Shown in pieces: positions 62,501-63,769 of a DNA stretch of 64,000 nt. Positions within the stretch are counted from its first letter, which is position 1; each line of letters opens with the position of its first letter. The stretch lies in assembly GCA_963664365.1 (NCBI GenBank), contig OY761144.1, forward strand, positions 1,922,001 to 1,986,000, read 5' to 3'. Both the position numbers and the translations under genes were made by a program. This stretch comes from VXRN01 sp963664365 (GTDB lineage Bacteria; Chloroflexota; Dehalococcoidia; Lucifugimonadales; UBA1123). Below the pieces are notes generated by a model. The model worked only from the letters and a program-made list of their open reading frames with translations. It was not told the origin of the DNA and did not search any database.

Positions 62501-63272
62501 GCGTAGATGTCGCCGGAATTGTGGGGACTGTCGATGTCGCGGGCGGAGTGACCGGCTCGGGCGTTGGCGTGGGTGAAGGCGAAGGCGTAGGCGTAGGCGT
62601 AGGGGGTGGGGGAGGCGTGAACGGCTCGGACGGCGCAGAGTTGCGCCAGCCACTGTTGCCCGCGTCGTTACGCGCCCTAACCCCCACGATGTAAGTCGCG
62701 CCGTTGCTCACCCCGCTGATCGTGATCGAGTTCTCAGGATGGTTCAGCGCCGCCAATTCCCAGCTTGCGCCGTCGTCGTCGCTGTACGTGACGTGGTACG
62801 ACGTCGCCCTGTCCATCGCGGGCCAGCTTGCGTCCAGATACCCGTCGCCCCGCGCCACCGTGACCGACGGCGGCGTGTCCGGCGGCAGCGGAGGTAGGTA
62901 CGGCCCGGACGGCTCCGAGTTGCGCCAGCCGCTGTCGCCGTGTTCGTTGCGCGCCCGAACCCCCACGATGTAGCTGGGGATGTTCTTCACCCCGCTAATC
63001 GTGATCGAGTTCTCAGGATGGTTCAGCGCGGCCAGACTCCAGCTTGCGCCGCCGTCCGAACTGTACGTGACGTGGTACGAGGTCGCGCCCTCGACGGCGG
63101 GCCAGCTTGCGTCCAGGTAGCCGAGGCCGCGCGTCACCGTGACCGACGTCGGCGTGCCCGGCGCATTGCTGCCGTCGGCAGTCACCCCCGGCGTCGGCGC
63201 GAAAAACTCCGCCAAGGCCAGCGCGAGAATCGCTATGCCGAACAGCTTGGCTGTTTGCAAATATCCCTTCAT
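29433..63272 (-). CDS. Giant surface-anchored GLUG/Calx-beta/FN3 repeat protein
   Basis: About 11,279 residues (roughly 1.2 MDa by residue count) without an internal stop. In order: signal peptide; two FN3 domains; a Thr/Pro-rich linker; seven composite modules (62.25-48.5 kb), each with a DxDxDNDGLIEI Ca-site-like start, a Cys pair, GLUG repeats, a WDFGxxxQYP cap, a Calx-beta-like domain ending INDDD, and an FN3-like domain; a mixed part; roughly fifty FN3 domains (47.1-31.3 kb); a PKD-like domain; Pro/Thr-rich stretches around a ZU5-like domain; one membrane helix and a basic tail. It should be held in the cell membrane with a very long extracellular part, probably for adhesion. The start is ATG 63272 with AAGGG seven bases upstream; an open frame to 63437 lacks signal-peptide character. 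No secretion genes adjoin it. Confidence 0.9.
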   Translation of the reverse strand: MKGYLQTAKLFGIAILALALAEFFAPTPGVTADGSNAPGTPTSVTVTRGLGYLDASWPAVEGATSYHVTYSSDGGASWSLAALNHPENSITISGVKNIPSYIVGVRARNEHGDSGWRNSEPSGPYLPPLPPDTPPSVTVARGDGYLDASWPAMDRATSYHVTYSDDDGASWELAALNHPENSITISGVSNGATYIVGVRARNDAGNSGWRNSAPSEPFTPPPPPTPTPTPSPSPTPTPEPVTPPATSTVPTIPATSTPATSTVPTIPATSTPATSTVPTIPATSTPATSTPATSTVPTVPATTTATTTATTTATTTATTTAVAAAMAAAAATSSDDVQAANHNDYDSDNDNLIEISNEAQFIAMQWDLDGNGTSTNANYATAFPHAVTGMGCSSTCAGYEITADLTISANPANAGTSYLVPGTFNTTFHGNDNDITNNDRRPLFQNIGATSGSATGEVKSLYVDNANAQSAILADEVQANGKVTNVGVTGRVSVGGNATVGGLVNVLDGGVISGSHSYAEVTVSGRETAIGATPQWGVGGLVGHVQSGQVIASHATGDVTFRSANNSSGAPCSPECWDSQGRRYVGGLVGWNAGAVYAAYARGNVRATEVYRSNASTRTAAGGLIGRVESGGVVRAGYATGSVSRTGGDIGRTHNEFGSAVGESAGTINYVYGSGSVTATGSEQNPSGTSKQTESALKTPTGYTGIYSNWNFDIDNADNDNSLTTGTDDAWNFGTSSQFPVFKYTPQGGTPLDPGDLQPASLTLTATATTIAEGATTTITATLALAKGYDVRVTQPDGENRYSYDVTIPKGDMSTTTVFVSAANTSPNDDVTAALTAAKKYPSGSVDIDSTSSTITIQDDEIHNVNNVSAVQAKQTDGTYDITVTWDAPNTVNTRNATAGYDFEYRITTDSTWTTETISTIASTTKTLESVTASKTYNIRIRAKSSSAQGAYSTVSIGVGDDYDADDDGLLEITTLAQLNAIRWDLNGIGTPSSNATDYAAAFLNALPDMGCASGGCNGYELSNALDFDTGTKGDRTDDTYYNSGSGWEPINTYYGILEGNQHELRNLHINRSYSSGAPAVGLISGFQPGGEGVAEIRNLYLPNVNITVISASQSSLSVGGLVGNSLNGALITDCYVSGSITGTHNGGGSNTVYAGGFIGNNLGSTIRKSYSSATVTATATGSNSAIAGGLVAWNPQGTVEASYATGDVSVNASGDVSVGGLVGRNLAGTITAAYSTSNISATAGGTAKAGGLVGDLVGGAITAAWSNGAVTASGSTVNLGATVGSGSGTFTDVYWDTDTTGIDDDADNNAPEGKTTSALQAPTEAQKSLPNYPTGIYANWNVNVDGETGNDNPWDFGTASQYPVLHVRTLPFVLLQSVPTVTWTVANATLCESAKGSHANACGTNPVTSTTITPTLSGEWKTDLTYTFPTPTAAYTLSATRLTIPAGATTTATVVTLTTVNNKVDAADVTLSLSPTSSHLRQSSSVPTITIKDDDTLTKPTGVRLSVDGTKVQVDWTATTGATGYLVEWSATSTFAGSVSSATSTTNSHKITSGLTSGTTYYFRVTATKTGYDDSAPSDSVSVTPTTGKNDYDADNDGLIDVDSLAKLNAIRYDLNGDGVVDNATNATSYAAAFPNAEDNMGCNESAVSIASNNTGNPACTGYELAANLDFDTNSNGSADSGDTYWNSGAGWTPIGSTAAAFTGKFVGTGYTVSNLFINVLSQGAKRMGLFGVIGSGAEVKNVGLADVSVTVAALPDGTPVRVGPLAGENKGTVTGSWATGAVTVETQGGSAFTQAGGLVGFNDTTGTVRASYSKATVTGKSGNNAQAGGLVGRNKGAISASYAVGDVTVTGITNNTLTNGFAGGLVAVNDGAITAAYASGDLNATATNVVTGGLVGESKTSGGSVTASFATGKHTTATDTSPETGGLVGRNTSPAIVTNGYWDTQTSGITATGSGTGKTTSELQTPTAYGTGSSIYAAWNVNVDGVTGNDDPWDFGAAYQYPTLKYGGLVADDQRATVTLSVSQATIWERALGSPSRVNSATITATLNRAWYDDIVVTLPASTTYALSAPTLTISAGSSTTTATLTAVNDFVDAANNVVTLASVGDHTNTTWVAMDTTTTLTINDDDELTKPTGLKLSVDGTKIRADWTAVTGATGYKVQWGTSSTLATSSEGTVSSGSTTNYTINPTPALAANTLYYVRVLPTKSGADEPPSDIASITTTASAGTGDYDVDNDGLIEISNLAQLNAVRWDLDGDGVADKYDSNNDGDYTDTNLGEYDYTANYAAAFPNAEDNMGCNESEVSIASNNTGNPACTGYELSGDLDFNDGGDISTTTDDTYHNEGKGWQPIAHDSTDPESSSDPFNAIFEGNNYVIYNLFINRRGDRTGDENANYRYGIFAGLFGDLGSGAKIMNLGVEDVNVTFSNYLTTITGKDPKIYAGGLAGFSEGEIFKTYVTGSVTARANASGNTEEPPHAGGLIGRQVGGSITSSYARVTVTANQDSNDANAESYAGGLVAYQDGGNIVATYARGSATARVKALLNGKAHAGGLIGYHKDGEIKSSYSEANATATAPSGFSITLNAGGFVGTQDGGKITASYSVGMATTTGAANSPTSNVGGLTGNYVSGDTTNSYWDTEKSGITATGQGTGKTTAELKTPTAYGTTTNDIYKDWEFDLDNADKDNDDQTGKDDQWNFGSPSDYPVLQYHLTIPPQRASVTLTLSANTIWERALSSPSRVNQATVTATLSGTWHNDVTVTPLVDAAYTLSATTMTIAKGATTTTATLTAVNNFLCGASTCPSAKVNKAISLTAASSDPWVGVGAAPSLTINDDDEMAKPTGVKLSVDGTKIQVDWTQVTNATGYRVEWNTSDSWASIPNSQQAAISGGSTVTYKIDPTPALTANTKYYVRVLPTKSGADEPPSDVVSATTRASAGTGDYDADNDGLIEITTLAQLNAMRWDLDGNGVVDSATNATAYATAFPNAEDNMGCNESVVTIASNNTGNPACTGYELRANLDFDTNSSGSADSGDTYWNSGAGWTPIGDGTTAYTGKFDGNNDTDSSGDGGPFTITNLHVNLSATSGTSYAGLFGVIGAGSTVEKVALTGVSVAGNTTATAVYVGALAGRNQGTITVSWSLGEVTANRTGTGIDNDAYAGGLVGQNSGIIRGAYSRASVTATAHNANEAHAGGLVALNDTGATTTASYAAGDVTANRGTDTGATPLNRAYAGGLAAVNNGTITASYAIGDVTGVGRNVDVGGLVGAAGLDATITASYSLGAPTGTATGGTATVDGLVGSGPPSTIVTNSYWDTTTSGITTTGLGTGKTTTQLQTPTTETGIYANWNVDVDGDGANDDPWDFGATSQYPVLDFTGHVISKQRATMTITASPTTIWERADTGLSRANSSLITATLSGAWEDDLTVTPPAAVSGLYTLGSATIVISAGSTTGTTTLTAVDDTLDQTSPDSRGVSLTNTTVDSPAVSVTITNASVTINDDDNVPKVTGVKLSVDGTKIRADWREVATSTGYKVQWSASSAFETSSEGTVTGATTTTYVIDPTPALTANTRYYVRVVAVKTGELDGPPSDVADTMTTASAGSGDYDADNDGLIEITTLAQLNAVRYDLDGNGVVDDLTDYTATSTYAAAFANAEDNMGCNESVVTIASDNTGNPACTGYELAANLDFDDNTAGDRTDDTYYNSGAGWDPIGGGTAYTAKFDGNGASYTISNLFIDRDATATSTKYYAGLFGRIDTGAEIKNVKLTGVSVTLENTTTQDPQPEVYAGGLVGYQKAGTITGSGVIGTVKAAVAAAVATTTTNPANAGGLVGYKDAGDIISSYARATVTAEQNAQYGNLHAHAGGLVGYHKAGNIIAAYSAGSVNAKVSNNNGNAYAGGLVGEHEGGEIKATYSYASTKAANSGSSNTSVSLYAGGLAAYQNGGNITASYSTGAPTTDKDGATTGVTEYKGGLVGRNSVGTTTDGYWDTEKSGITATGQGTGKTGSELRTPTAYGTGANDIYKDWDIDLDSATAGTQDGWDFGTNAQYPVLKYGLTPADQRVTATLSASPVTIWERALPESQVPGNTDRVNVTTITATLSEALLNDVIVTLPTDTAYTLASTTITIAAGSLTATTTLTAVNNRVIAVNKPVYLDRGASADDPRVGVTSALATLTINDDDELAAPTGGAAFTPGNVPTTVRVQWNPVTHASLSGYKIQYKLTTADTWGSEITVQTTACTGVSVTLCWHDITGLTVGSLYDFRVWATATTGTGIDEGAYATFAGGAGADYDTDDDGLIEITSLAQLNAVRYDLNGDGTVENTGDSAAYNTAFPSPKDNMGCEEAKATPSERECIGYELRANLDFNTNNSATSTANRTGADSGDTYWNSGLGWDPIGGGTGSQYTALFDGNSNSDTDGGPYTISNLFINRTSGRYAGLFAYLNGAEDDDEVTYVAMENVDVTLNVDATDFVYVGALAGKAETDIIGSYSTGEVNSATKITSANKYLFIGGLVGQLKDADIRSGYSWADVAGNTGSSTHSNRTYAGGLVGLLGQLQSASPPTTKVIASYAAGDVSAITGGGGHARAGGLTGQVGYGGHVEASYARGDVHGGAANPTNNQRGALAGYQFGNITASFATGKLTGSGGNRCGLVGYKNSGSTTNSYYDSSNLGQSGCNSNNGTGKTTSELQTPTAYGTGSSIYANWNLDLVGDSTPEDPWDFGTTNQYPALKFGGLVAGDQQPTVNIAANPTTIYEAIGGPTDSTLTATLSTKWNKDVAVTIPMATSELTVTNSPLSFTSGSSGNWGTAQTATVRLAAAPAKTIVIDFTRLDLNDPEVTPKYLTFTTSNWNTAQTISVKFLAEPTADTNRVAIEGTGSNKTYKVNVSAYRRAYDLSGPTVTVAAGSLTGTATLTAQNDYNDLSNASVTLTLDTLPADTNWVSKGTGANPGMTINDDDDGLGQVTGVTAAQKTDAVGNPAGGATVSWTKVANATGYVVEWKTGTQIYSSTRRLTAGDVDTYDIPASSLAEGTSYDIRVYATKSGVDHGLPSDEITQTYKGWLIFDKTSLSIREPATSAQTATSTYTVKLSVRPSATTTVDISYRVPQLILTPPSITFNSTNWNQWQSFTVEADQFPPRGTGRNDFTRVTFNDTSDLDFEVSTWSFQYHGKLAFRVKRKSDPNGDDTVDLTGLGWVNVPTTHQITANPTSLTFSTTTWDTAQTVTLSTPIDADSGMDEEEVFVHTVTSADGGYEGVKGQVTAKQQDRNSAPTSANFTYYVKPTGRTMLNPGDPDFRFYDADYDSKDSIILVTLPDNAQGELKTYRPRNTGGRCRIFPGSSDCQPVETPLFVGQKALAFSNVGSSSHVLHFFPAAGFTEASFEYRIVDNTGNISDETYAVTLLPQGAVPAKPTGFDATAGNTKVKLAWTDPNDNSITRYEYSFRKMEGVSQWKEWEAATTTLVSSPASLTFSTTTWDTAQTVNVRLNEDPKWEVTVKLDQDNVEFTPSTLTFTRDNWHTTQSVSVKLKTATTSTVAMDMGFNLTFFVVTGLTNSATYEFMVRAVNSAGRSLASEPAAEVPGILPAPWWTAARGGTSQIDLAWTDSGSKWIVGYEIRRREGNLSAIAGNGEVELAWYNPGDSSITGYQYRYKAGAATYGQWTDIPGSGASTLSHTVENLTNGTEHTFQVRPVRGLSEGASLNDAAATPSATASNGWTDVAIALTSSPASLTFSTTTWSAASTSTIKLSAAPSEDVRIILVQDNVEFIPSNLTFSTTTWNTAQSVSVKLKTKPATTTTVDLGKALWENAASHVAGSGLTAGKIYGFQIRALDDVSPGGSSGWAKSALLPAKPTGLTATPGDTNVTLAWTAPANPTITKWQYKQDSGQWTDICVTGADADCPSKTSYVVTNLTNGTSYNFQVRAVNAGGDGPASDTATATPTAPPAKPTGFTATPGPASATLAWTDPSDSFITAYEYRQTQPVNGLTAFANSRAVELYWSRPSDTSHIDRWQFRLERSNGLYGYWADVPNSNASTTRFTATTETNGALLVDGTEYKIQVRAAAGSNTGGVLTARGGDAAVDLSWSSPSDTTGIAKWQYRYRPTSTTTYVAWTDVPGSSATTTSVRVPNLTNDTAYTFQARAVNSSNALVGNVLGDPTVTPVTTNTANGLSAKGENGRVDLSWSTPNNTTNIDKWQYRYRPTSTTTYAAWTDVPGSTASTTSVSVPSLTNDTAYTFQARAVDSSDAMVGSVLGETTATPVAPTDKAGGLTAVGDYGSVHLFWSKPGYFSGIQKWQYRYKTTGAYGNWTTLCEQSEEYPDCKYRISYTRTALVNGTTYTFQVRALDSSDALLGNVLGEVAATPLAAALPLGPVSATPSYSGGWTAIAGSGATTTSYVVPNLTNDTLYTFQVRARRNNAIGPHSDNASANPAALTVKPTGLTATSGENESVTLRWPAADTAISWQYSKDGGVTWTDIASTTVEGTNRIYKVTGLTNGTEYTFKVRGLNRNAQGGPASDGATATPRLLPAPTGLAATPGDGSLSLTWTDPNDSTILRYEFRVTLKDVTATSTIPWTAVPLSYASTTSHSVTQLINGTEYDYHLRAVSAVQTSASTKVTAAPVAKPAAPTNLSAAVNDQRVELTWDDPNNDTITKWERRYKETDGSWNDWADVTITLVNTPGELGFTSDDWNVDKSFTVKLAAAPTRTVQVTLSQPDAVFTPSALTFTTQNWNTAQTVNVRLSEAPPAPPPCPPILCPPDLTPIPTPSVALKIDSEQIWVNATTTTVMGLTNGTEYTFGVRAVNGSGNGASSEISATPYALPAAPTNLAAYGRNTHAILAWSLFDPSITRFEYQKRTKTGQTWDDWGTNWTNTQSPTEAQMGYQVRVQGLTNDTEYQFRVRAVNPAGNGPASATVSATPRARHTPQAPTNLLAFGLDGRAQVTWTTPGLPWATSTRDLTIIGYKYRKKKSSESWPTTGSLGWSAVVAGTGAHTTVFEFSGLDNGTTYDFQIRAVTREGDGIPSAMVSATPTRASAPGAPIGLAAARQTNAVALSWTVPDVVAPAGFGPATSTPTTANPQAVTMSGLTVTPGDQKATLTWTNLANATTSGVTKYQYRYGTVSGGRTGWNDWTDISGGSNPTASKEITGLTNDALHNFEVRAVAEISSWQLRMSPQGTTTDVVIPKASQEKIILTWDDPSNSAIAKWQYSADGTNWTDISGSNATTTSYILTATGLTAGDSYAYQVRGYVAANNTVTPTNLQAWTQVSASASYSAHTATGLQGALYTFSLRAVNGNGEGAASSVTARRLEKPGVPLNLTADPGHEQITLEWYPANDSTITKWQYRVAGGDGWTDICATGSNDTTCPSTTSYTVTGLTNGTSYLFGVRAVNDAGNGPERNVIGAPSGVPPAPDGLSATAGNRQVILTWNSADRATGYEYNYRSGRRGDPNREVWHDVGLSITVTITGLTNDTEYEFRVRASNADGTGLASDAVAATPRAPWTPQAPTNLFAAGRDGSVQVTWTAPGLPWDTSTRDHTVTGYKFRHKKSSESWPAAAPYGWSASAVPGTGRDTTGWEFTGLENGAAYDFQVRAVTAVGDGIPSATSTATSTKASVPGAPVGLAATRQANAVTLSWAAPSVVAPAGFGPATSTPTTANSQAVTVSGLTVTPGDRKATLTWNNLANPANSGVTKYQYRYGTVSGNATAWNSWTDLSGGSNPTASKEITGLTNGIVHNFEVRAVAEISKWQLRMRPQGTTTDVVIPKLSQEKITLVWDDPSNSAITKWQYSYKPKSHTETGYTDWADISGSDATTTTYTFTGKSLTIGDSYAYQVRGYVAANNTVTPTNIQAWTQISASASYNSHTATGLQDKLYTFNVRAVNGNGEGASASVTANPLVKPAAPSGLTAATGDTQITLSWDDPGDSTITAWQYRKDEGSWTNIPGGNATTTSYTVTGLTNRTSYLFSLRAVNSVGSGPDRQVYVTPIPVPGAPAGLRATPGVSLVTLRWDPVTDATGFEYQKRAKTGQTWDAWGPTWTSVGTSTHATVTGLTARAYEFRVRAVNAAGGGTPSAPAQATPTGAPAPPIGLILFAGDTQASLYWDHPADRSITGYQYRYKTTGDYPQTWTSISPSNRDTTSYTVMNLTNGTAHTFQLRAVNSIGDGDPATGSPVTPIRKNVPLAPTGFTATPGDEQVTLNWNDPGDASITGYQYTYTTDATSWENIPGSGATTTSYTVTNLTNGAHYTFWLRAVNTIGAGYVAGAGATPADVPAKPTGFTATPGDRQVTLNWNNPNNAAITKWQYKQDSGQWTNIPGSVATTTSYTVTDLTNDTSYGFRIRAVSATGDGDQSDEASATPRQAPGKPTGFSATIDGDQATLTWTAPSGSTITKWQYRQKQTGGDWGPWIDIPNSTSTTATHTVTNLVSGVAYTFQVRAVNENVPGLASDEAGALSAPDKPTGFQAHAGPSEVTLQWDNPSNSSITSWQYKQDSGDWTTMTCTSPCVPANLTMYKITGLTNGTSYAFKIRAVNATGNGAESDSVSATPIAAPGQPTDLTATGTSTQAALSWKAPAGSTVTGWEYRQRLGWGSWSDWKTVTPGSGANNTLTHTVTQLNNNGWYLFQVRARNSVGAGTPSDVVRVVPVSAKPNQPTGLQTWGGNATVTLGWAYPTSPWIYVTKWQYSSDGGTTWADIPANSGSYRNCGRGEDDIYRCVVTETPAQGGDVNTRYATITKLSSATTTNLSNGKTYSFKIRAYNDKGGTASASTPGTTIPLAPATFAATAGDAQVRLQWTKSSSDTTVTGWQYRYKAAGNYGNWKHVPNSAATTTEYTVTSLTNATAYTFQIRALNPTGAGIVSSERSATPGLAAPAKPTGFQAHAGDESATLQWDDPSNDSITSWQYKQDSGNWTAMTCTSPCVPANLTMYKVTGLTNGTSYSFKIRAVNTADNGAESDPATTTPKAVPSQPTELTATGGNRQVALTWKAPSGSITGWEYRRQWGSWDKWTAITPGDGANNTLTHTVTQLANNNLYSFQVRAKNTSGAGTPSSVASAVPVSGAPYATNYLWAGGGDGTITLRWNRMAGPWITHWEYRYKTTGQYGAWTTVPGSRYNTVSHTFTVRNGKRYTFQVRPVNDQGSGGPSPAASADTLPLAPATLTAAAGDEQVTLDWTKNSADSAVSSWQYRYKSDGDYGSWTTVPGSTASTASYTLTDLTNDTAYTFQVRGASSVGTGPASSEDSATPAIHLPAKPTGLSATIGHTVVILSWDNPNNRRITGWQYKQNSGDWTDIPCASPCDPVNLTTYTVTGLTNNTEYTFRVWAVTKAGEGPQSDSVTATPKPVADTPTNFAATVVGAQSQQAKLAWDANASSTDWQIRYKSSGGYGSWTDICDSNCDPATLSTTTVSGLTNNTLYTFQLRARNDIGWGLPATASARPLAGVPTAPTNLTAVGGDTQVALSWSYGGSIWVDKWQYSKDNGATWSDIDDSDGNTRSVTVTGLTNVASNIFKVRAVNEKGNGTASTLPLIPATFTASGGDRQATLNWSKSPNDATVTGWDYRHKTTGNYGDWTDVPNSTATTTTYTVSGLQNNTLYTFQLRASNDIGWGLPATAIARPLAGVPTAPTNLTAVGGDTQVALSWGYAGGIWVDSWQYSKDNGATWYGVPNSDRNTRGVTVTNLNNGTSYTFQVRAVNEKGNGTASSVTEPTLPLIPAAFSASGGYRQATLTWSKSSSDATVTGWQYRYKNTGNYGAWKDAPSSTSTSKTLTGLDNSATYTFQLRAKNDAGTGPATTTTASMVPAKPTDFTATPGYEKITLRWTNPTGGATLTGNAYRYRPASSTEPGYTDWTDISGGATTTYELTGLTNGVRYTFQVRAKNATGDGTPSALVSARPFPASPLNLAAAPGDKLVSLTWDDPNNPSITGYEYQRKTAGNWGNIWTAMTGSKADTTQYVVKSLTNGIEYTFRIRAVSGSGNGGTVSSEAKATPQPLPALPTGVSATARDAASSTLTWVWQQSDEALITKFQVRYRAGNNAWGAWADVAKTLRAYSVTSGLTRSTTYTFEVRAVNNQSQAGPAAQAKAYTAPAKPTGFSASPGFRQVTLSWDNPGYSAITKWQYSTDGTNWTNIANSNANTTSHVVKNLVSNTAYTFRVRAVNDAGNGLASDAVTVTPPAKPTEPTTISLTETFNGSGLSGHFRLTVSWTQPTDKTIDGYQYRYATTTDDVETADWADMSGSNASTTTYTLPQAFKAGESWAVQVRAINEAGPGASSNTASVTLTPAKPNIATTTKTYESTDFAVSLTWPKLQRNGSDDSSIGQWQYRAVYGNLGVTDSTLTSELNKKSWKTIGKSGVNTVSLTFRHLSKARYAFQVRAVNVIGNGPASNVSLVTLAPDKPANFTVTLTPPPSNPVNGPGSGGKATLAWKPATSTSANDKSIQRYEYRENSTGKWKKIPCSGTCKVQDLASYEINLKTGKTYEFELRAVNVTGPGLAATNPDVSMGPGQPLVSAPLVTAPDRPSNFAVVSGSTRVSASLQWGKPDDAEEITGWEYRQRQRPPIQAGTYTLSAATTTDDGKIHVVAKSDGNHAVTINAVAPGFAELQLHLKDGSEVNIAGWRVSATSTSSATTTNDASKGTVKFTAETVSGSPPSGEVSVSVLNSELWGEWTEMTDGNIDKSGSAYKYPISPLESDATYVFQMRAKNNTGTGRHTAMVDYFTRGVYLSRTTPFALQVGDTGEYEVELSSKPKNTVTVNVSSDNARITVTPSSLTFTTTDWDTPQTVTVESLSGSNAGAIISHEPSSADSDYNGIYVADVHVHSRPRANAASAGQVEEGDTVSLTGSATGMPDPWLLCAGATSTSCADAELGKPFTYEWRQTSGVAVLSGSSESRNLTFTAPEVDSDTTLTFVLKVTDARGGYDSTRITVSVEDSTPPARTGRTSTLPAATPTPTPAPEPTPVPTPVATSTPEASPTPTPVPATPTPTPVPTPSPTPTPALTPTPTPEPTPAPTPTATPTPTPAPTPTATPTPTPTPSPTPAPTPTPTPAPTATPVATPAPTPGPAPEATPTPTPTPELQPSPGRVLVYPDRRTVIETADGAARLIAPKGAVSEILEIRFEKRDLDSLDGQPPHANAQVVLAIDANTFKVGGDVPIPTTYPEGVELWLMIPEGEDSACVEDRASVYRVKPEAWTLLDHQCARDESGQNWTLSILNYFSTFTLVIQPVYAPAPQPAPTPEPTLAPTPKPTPAPTPAPQPAPMPEPTPAPTPAPTPEPTPTPTPEPAEEDDGMAFAMIVIAAILIAAAAAAVGAIVWFFIIGRRRSRRREWEDTEDPEARS
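29765..30205 (-). other. ZU5-like domain of the giant protein
   Basis: About 145 residues between two Pro/Thr-rich linkers. VIETADGAARLIAPKGAVSE and LEIRFEKRD resemble the start of ZU5 domains; VPIPTTYPEGVELWLMIP and WTLSILNYFSTFTLVI follow. It has two Cys (in DSACVED and DHQCARD). The placement just outside the membrane is similar in other Chloroflexota surface proteins. The domain name is tentative. Confidence 0.5.
30205..30625 (-). repeat. Thr/Pro low-complexity stalk
   Basis: About 140 residues of TPTPxP-type repeats (PTPTPAPTPTATPTPTP and variants), encoded by a ggcgtnggcgt-type repetitive DNA. Probably an extended stalk that lifts the array off the membrane. The copy number of such DNA can vary between cells. 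Confidence 0.85.
31290..47120 (-). repeat. Array of about fifty fibronectin type III domains
   Basis: Domains of about 90 residues repeat with the pattern PTGLTAxxGDxxVxLxW, then ITxWQYRYK, W(T)DIPGS, ATTTSYTVTGLTNGTxYTFQVRAVN and GxGxxSxxVSATP. The number is an estimate from length. Neighbouring domains differ, but several blocks are near-identical in DNA, for example 34509-34660 with 35049-35200 (540 apart), and the 39.7-40.9 kb block with the 41.4-42.6 kb block. Some domains are halves or carry inserts (see findings). Confidence 0.9.
47120..48480 (-). other. Mixed linker region of the giant protein
   Basis: Between the composite modules and the FN3 array lie an FN3-like domain, several strands of the type LTFxxxxWxxxQTVxV, and a section resembling a cadherin-like or bacterial Ig-type domain (DPDFRFYDADYDSKDSIILV, then FEYRIVDNTGNISDETY). 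It has Cys in RCRIFPGSSDC. No enzyme motif was seen. Confidence 0.6.
48480..62250 (-). repeat. Seven composite GLUG/Calx-beta/FN3 modules
   Basis: Module starts (DYDxDxDxL) lie near 62240, 60385, 58495, 56583, 54470, 52500 and 50462, so the period is about 1.85-2.1 kb (620-700 residues). All have the MGC...C.GYE(L/I) pair and a W(D/N)FGxxxQ/DxP cap. GLUG repeats read AGGLVGxNxGxIxxSYAxGxV. The DNA around the Cys pair is close to identical in several modules (compare 54255-54345 with 52277-52370 and 58282-58375). GLUG repeats are thought to form solenoids in surface proteins. Confidence 0.9.
62300..62560 (-). repeat. 12-bp and 42-bp minisatellites in the giant gene
   Basis: A 42-base unit (coding PATSTVPTIPATST) starts at 62437, 62479 and 62521, with an imperfect copy near 62380. 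Next to it, about 62312-62370, is a 12-base unit coding ATTT. Both keep the reading frame (42 and 12 are multiples of three), so changes in copy number would lengthen or shorten a Thr/Pro-rich linker without breaking the protein. Confidence 0.85.
63180..63272 (-). other. Signal peptide of the giant protein
   Basis: MKGYLQTAKLFGIAILALAL is a short basic start with a hydrophobic core, then AEFFAPTPGVTADG. Cleavage could be after LALA or VTA. This supports the ATG at 63272 over the longer frame. Confidence 0.75.
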
Positions 63273-63437
63273 CCCGCTACCCTTCGGGGGCAGGCCCGCA
63301 GGCTTTCCCATGCGGAGACGATGGCGCGCGCGACAGCGCCTCCGACGCCCTTTTATCGGAGCGATTTCCCAATAGGCGAGCCTCGGCTGTCCTTCGAAAG
63401 CCCGTAAAGGGCAATTGTACGACAATATACGTGACAT
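63273..63437 (-). promoter_or_regulatory. Possible structured 5' leader of the giant gene
   Basis: The 165 bases before the chosen start can fold: ggagg...cctcc-type pairing at about 63310-63345, then a hairpin CTGCCC-CCGAA-GGGTAG next to the start. The segment AAAGCC...GGGCC...GGGTAGCGGG recalls the 3' half of a class I cyclic-di-GMP riboswitch, but the GAAA-capped P2 hairpin and the closing GGTTACC are not visible. Further upstream ATGTCA occurs three times (about 63431-63480). Structure is plausible; identity is unproven. Confidence 0.25.
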
Positions 63438-63769
63438 AGGGGTAACTTTTAGATTATCGCAAATGACATTGTGATGACATTCGACAGCGCCGCAGACAGC
63501 CCTCCGAAATCGTCATTACCATGAAAATCCCCTCTCCCAAGTCTGGGAGAGGGTTAGGGTGAGGGTTGTGAATGAGATGCTGCCCAATTTGCATCCCTCT
63601 TATGTGGCCTGACAAGGCCATGGTGATTCCGGCGAAGAGCCTGCCCCGTACCCGATACGGGGCCGGAGTCCAGAGGTGCGGAAGTGGGAGGTTTTGTCAA
63701 AGCAAACCCAACCAAGATTCGATTGCGCTGATTTGACGGAAACGCAGACAGCCCAACGGAGGTGAGAGG
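63438..63769. repeat. Gap with dispersed palindrome (copy 6) between divergent genes
   Basis: About 330 bases without a gene. CCCCTCTCCCAAGTCTGGGAGAGGG (positions 63530-63554, hairpin arms CTCTCCCA/TGGGAGAG) is followed by ttagggtgaggg. The rest separates the giant gene from the divergent GAF gene and must hold both promoters; I cannot place them with confidence. Confidence 0.7.

Noticed and set aside
62366..62545. Regular repeats that could suggest a CRISPR array
   Set aside because: The units are 42 bases head to tail without unique spacers and code for Thr/Pro residues.
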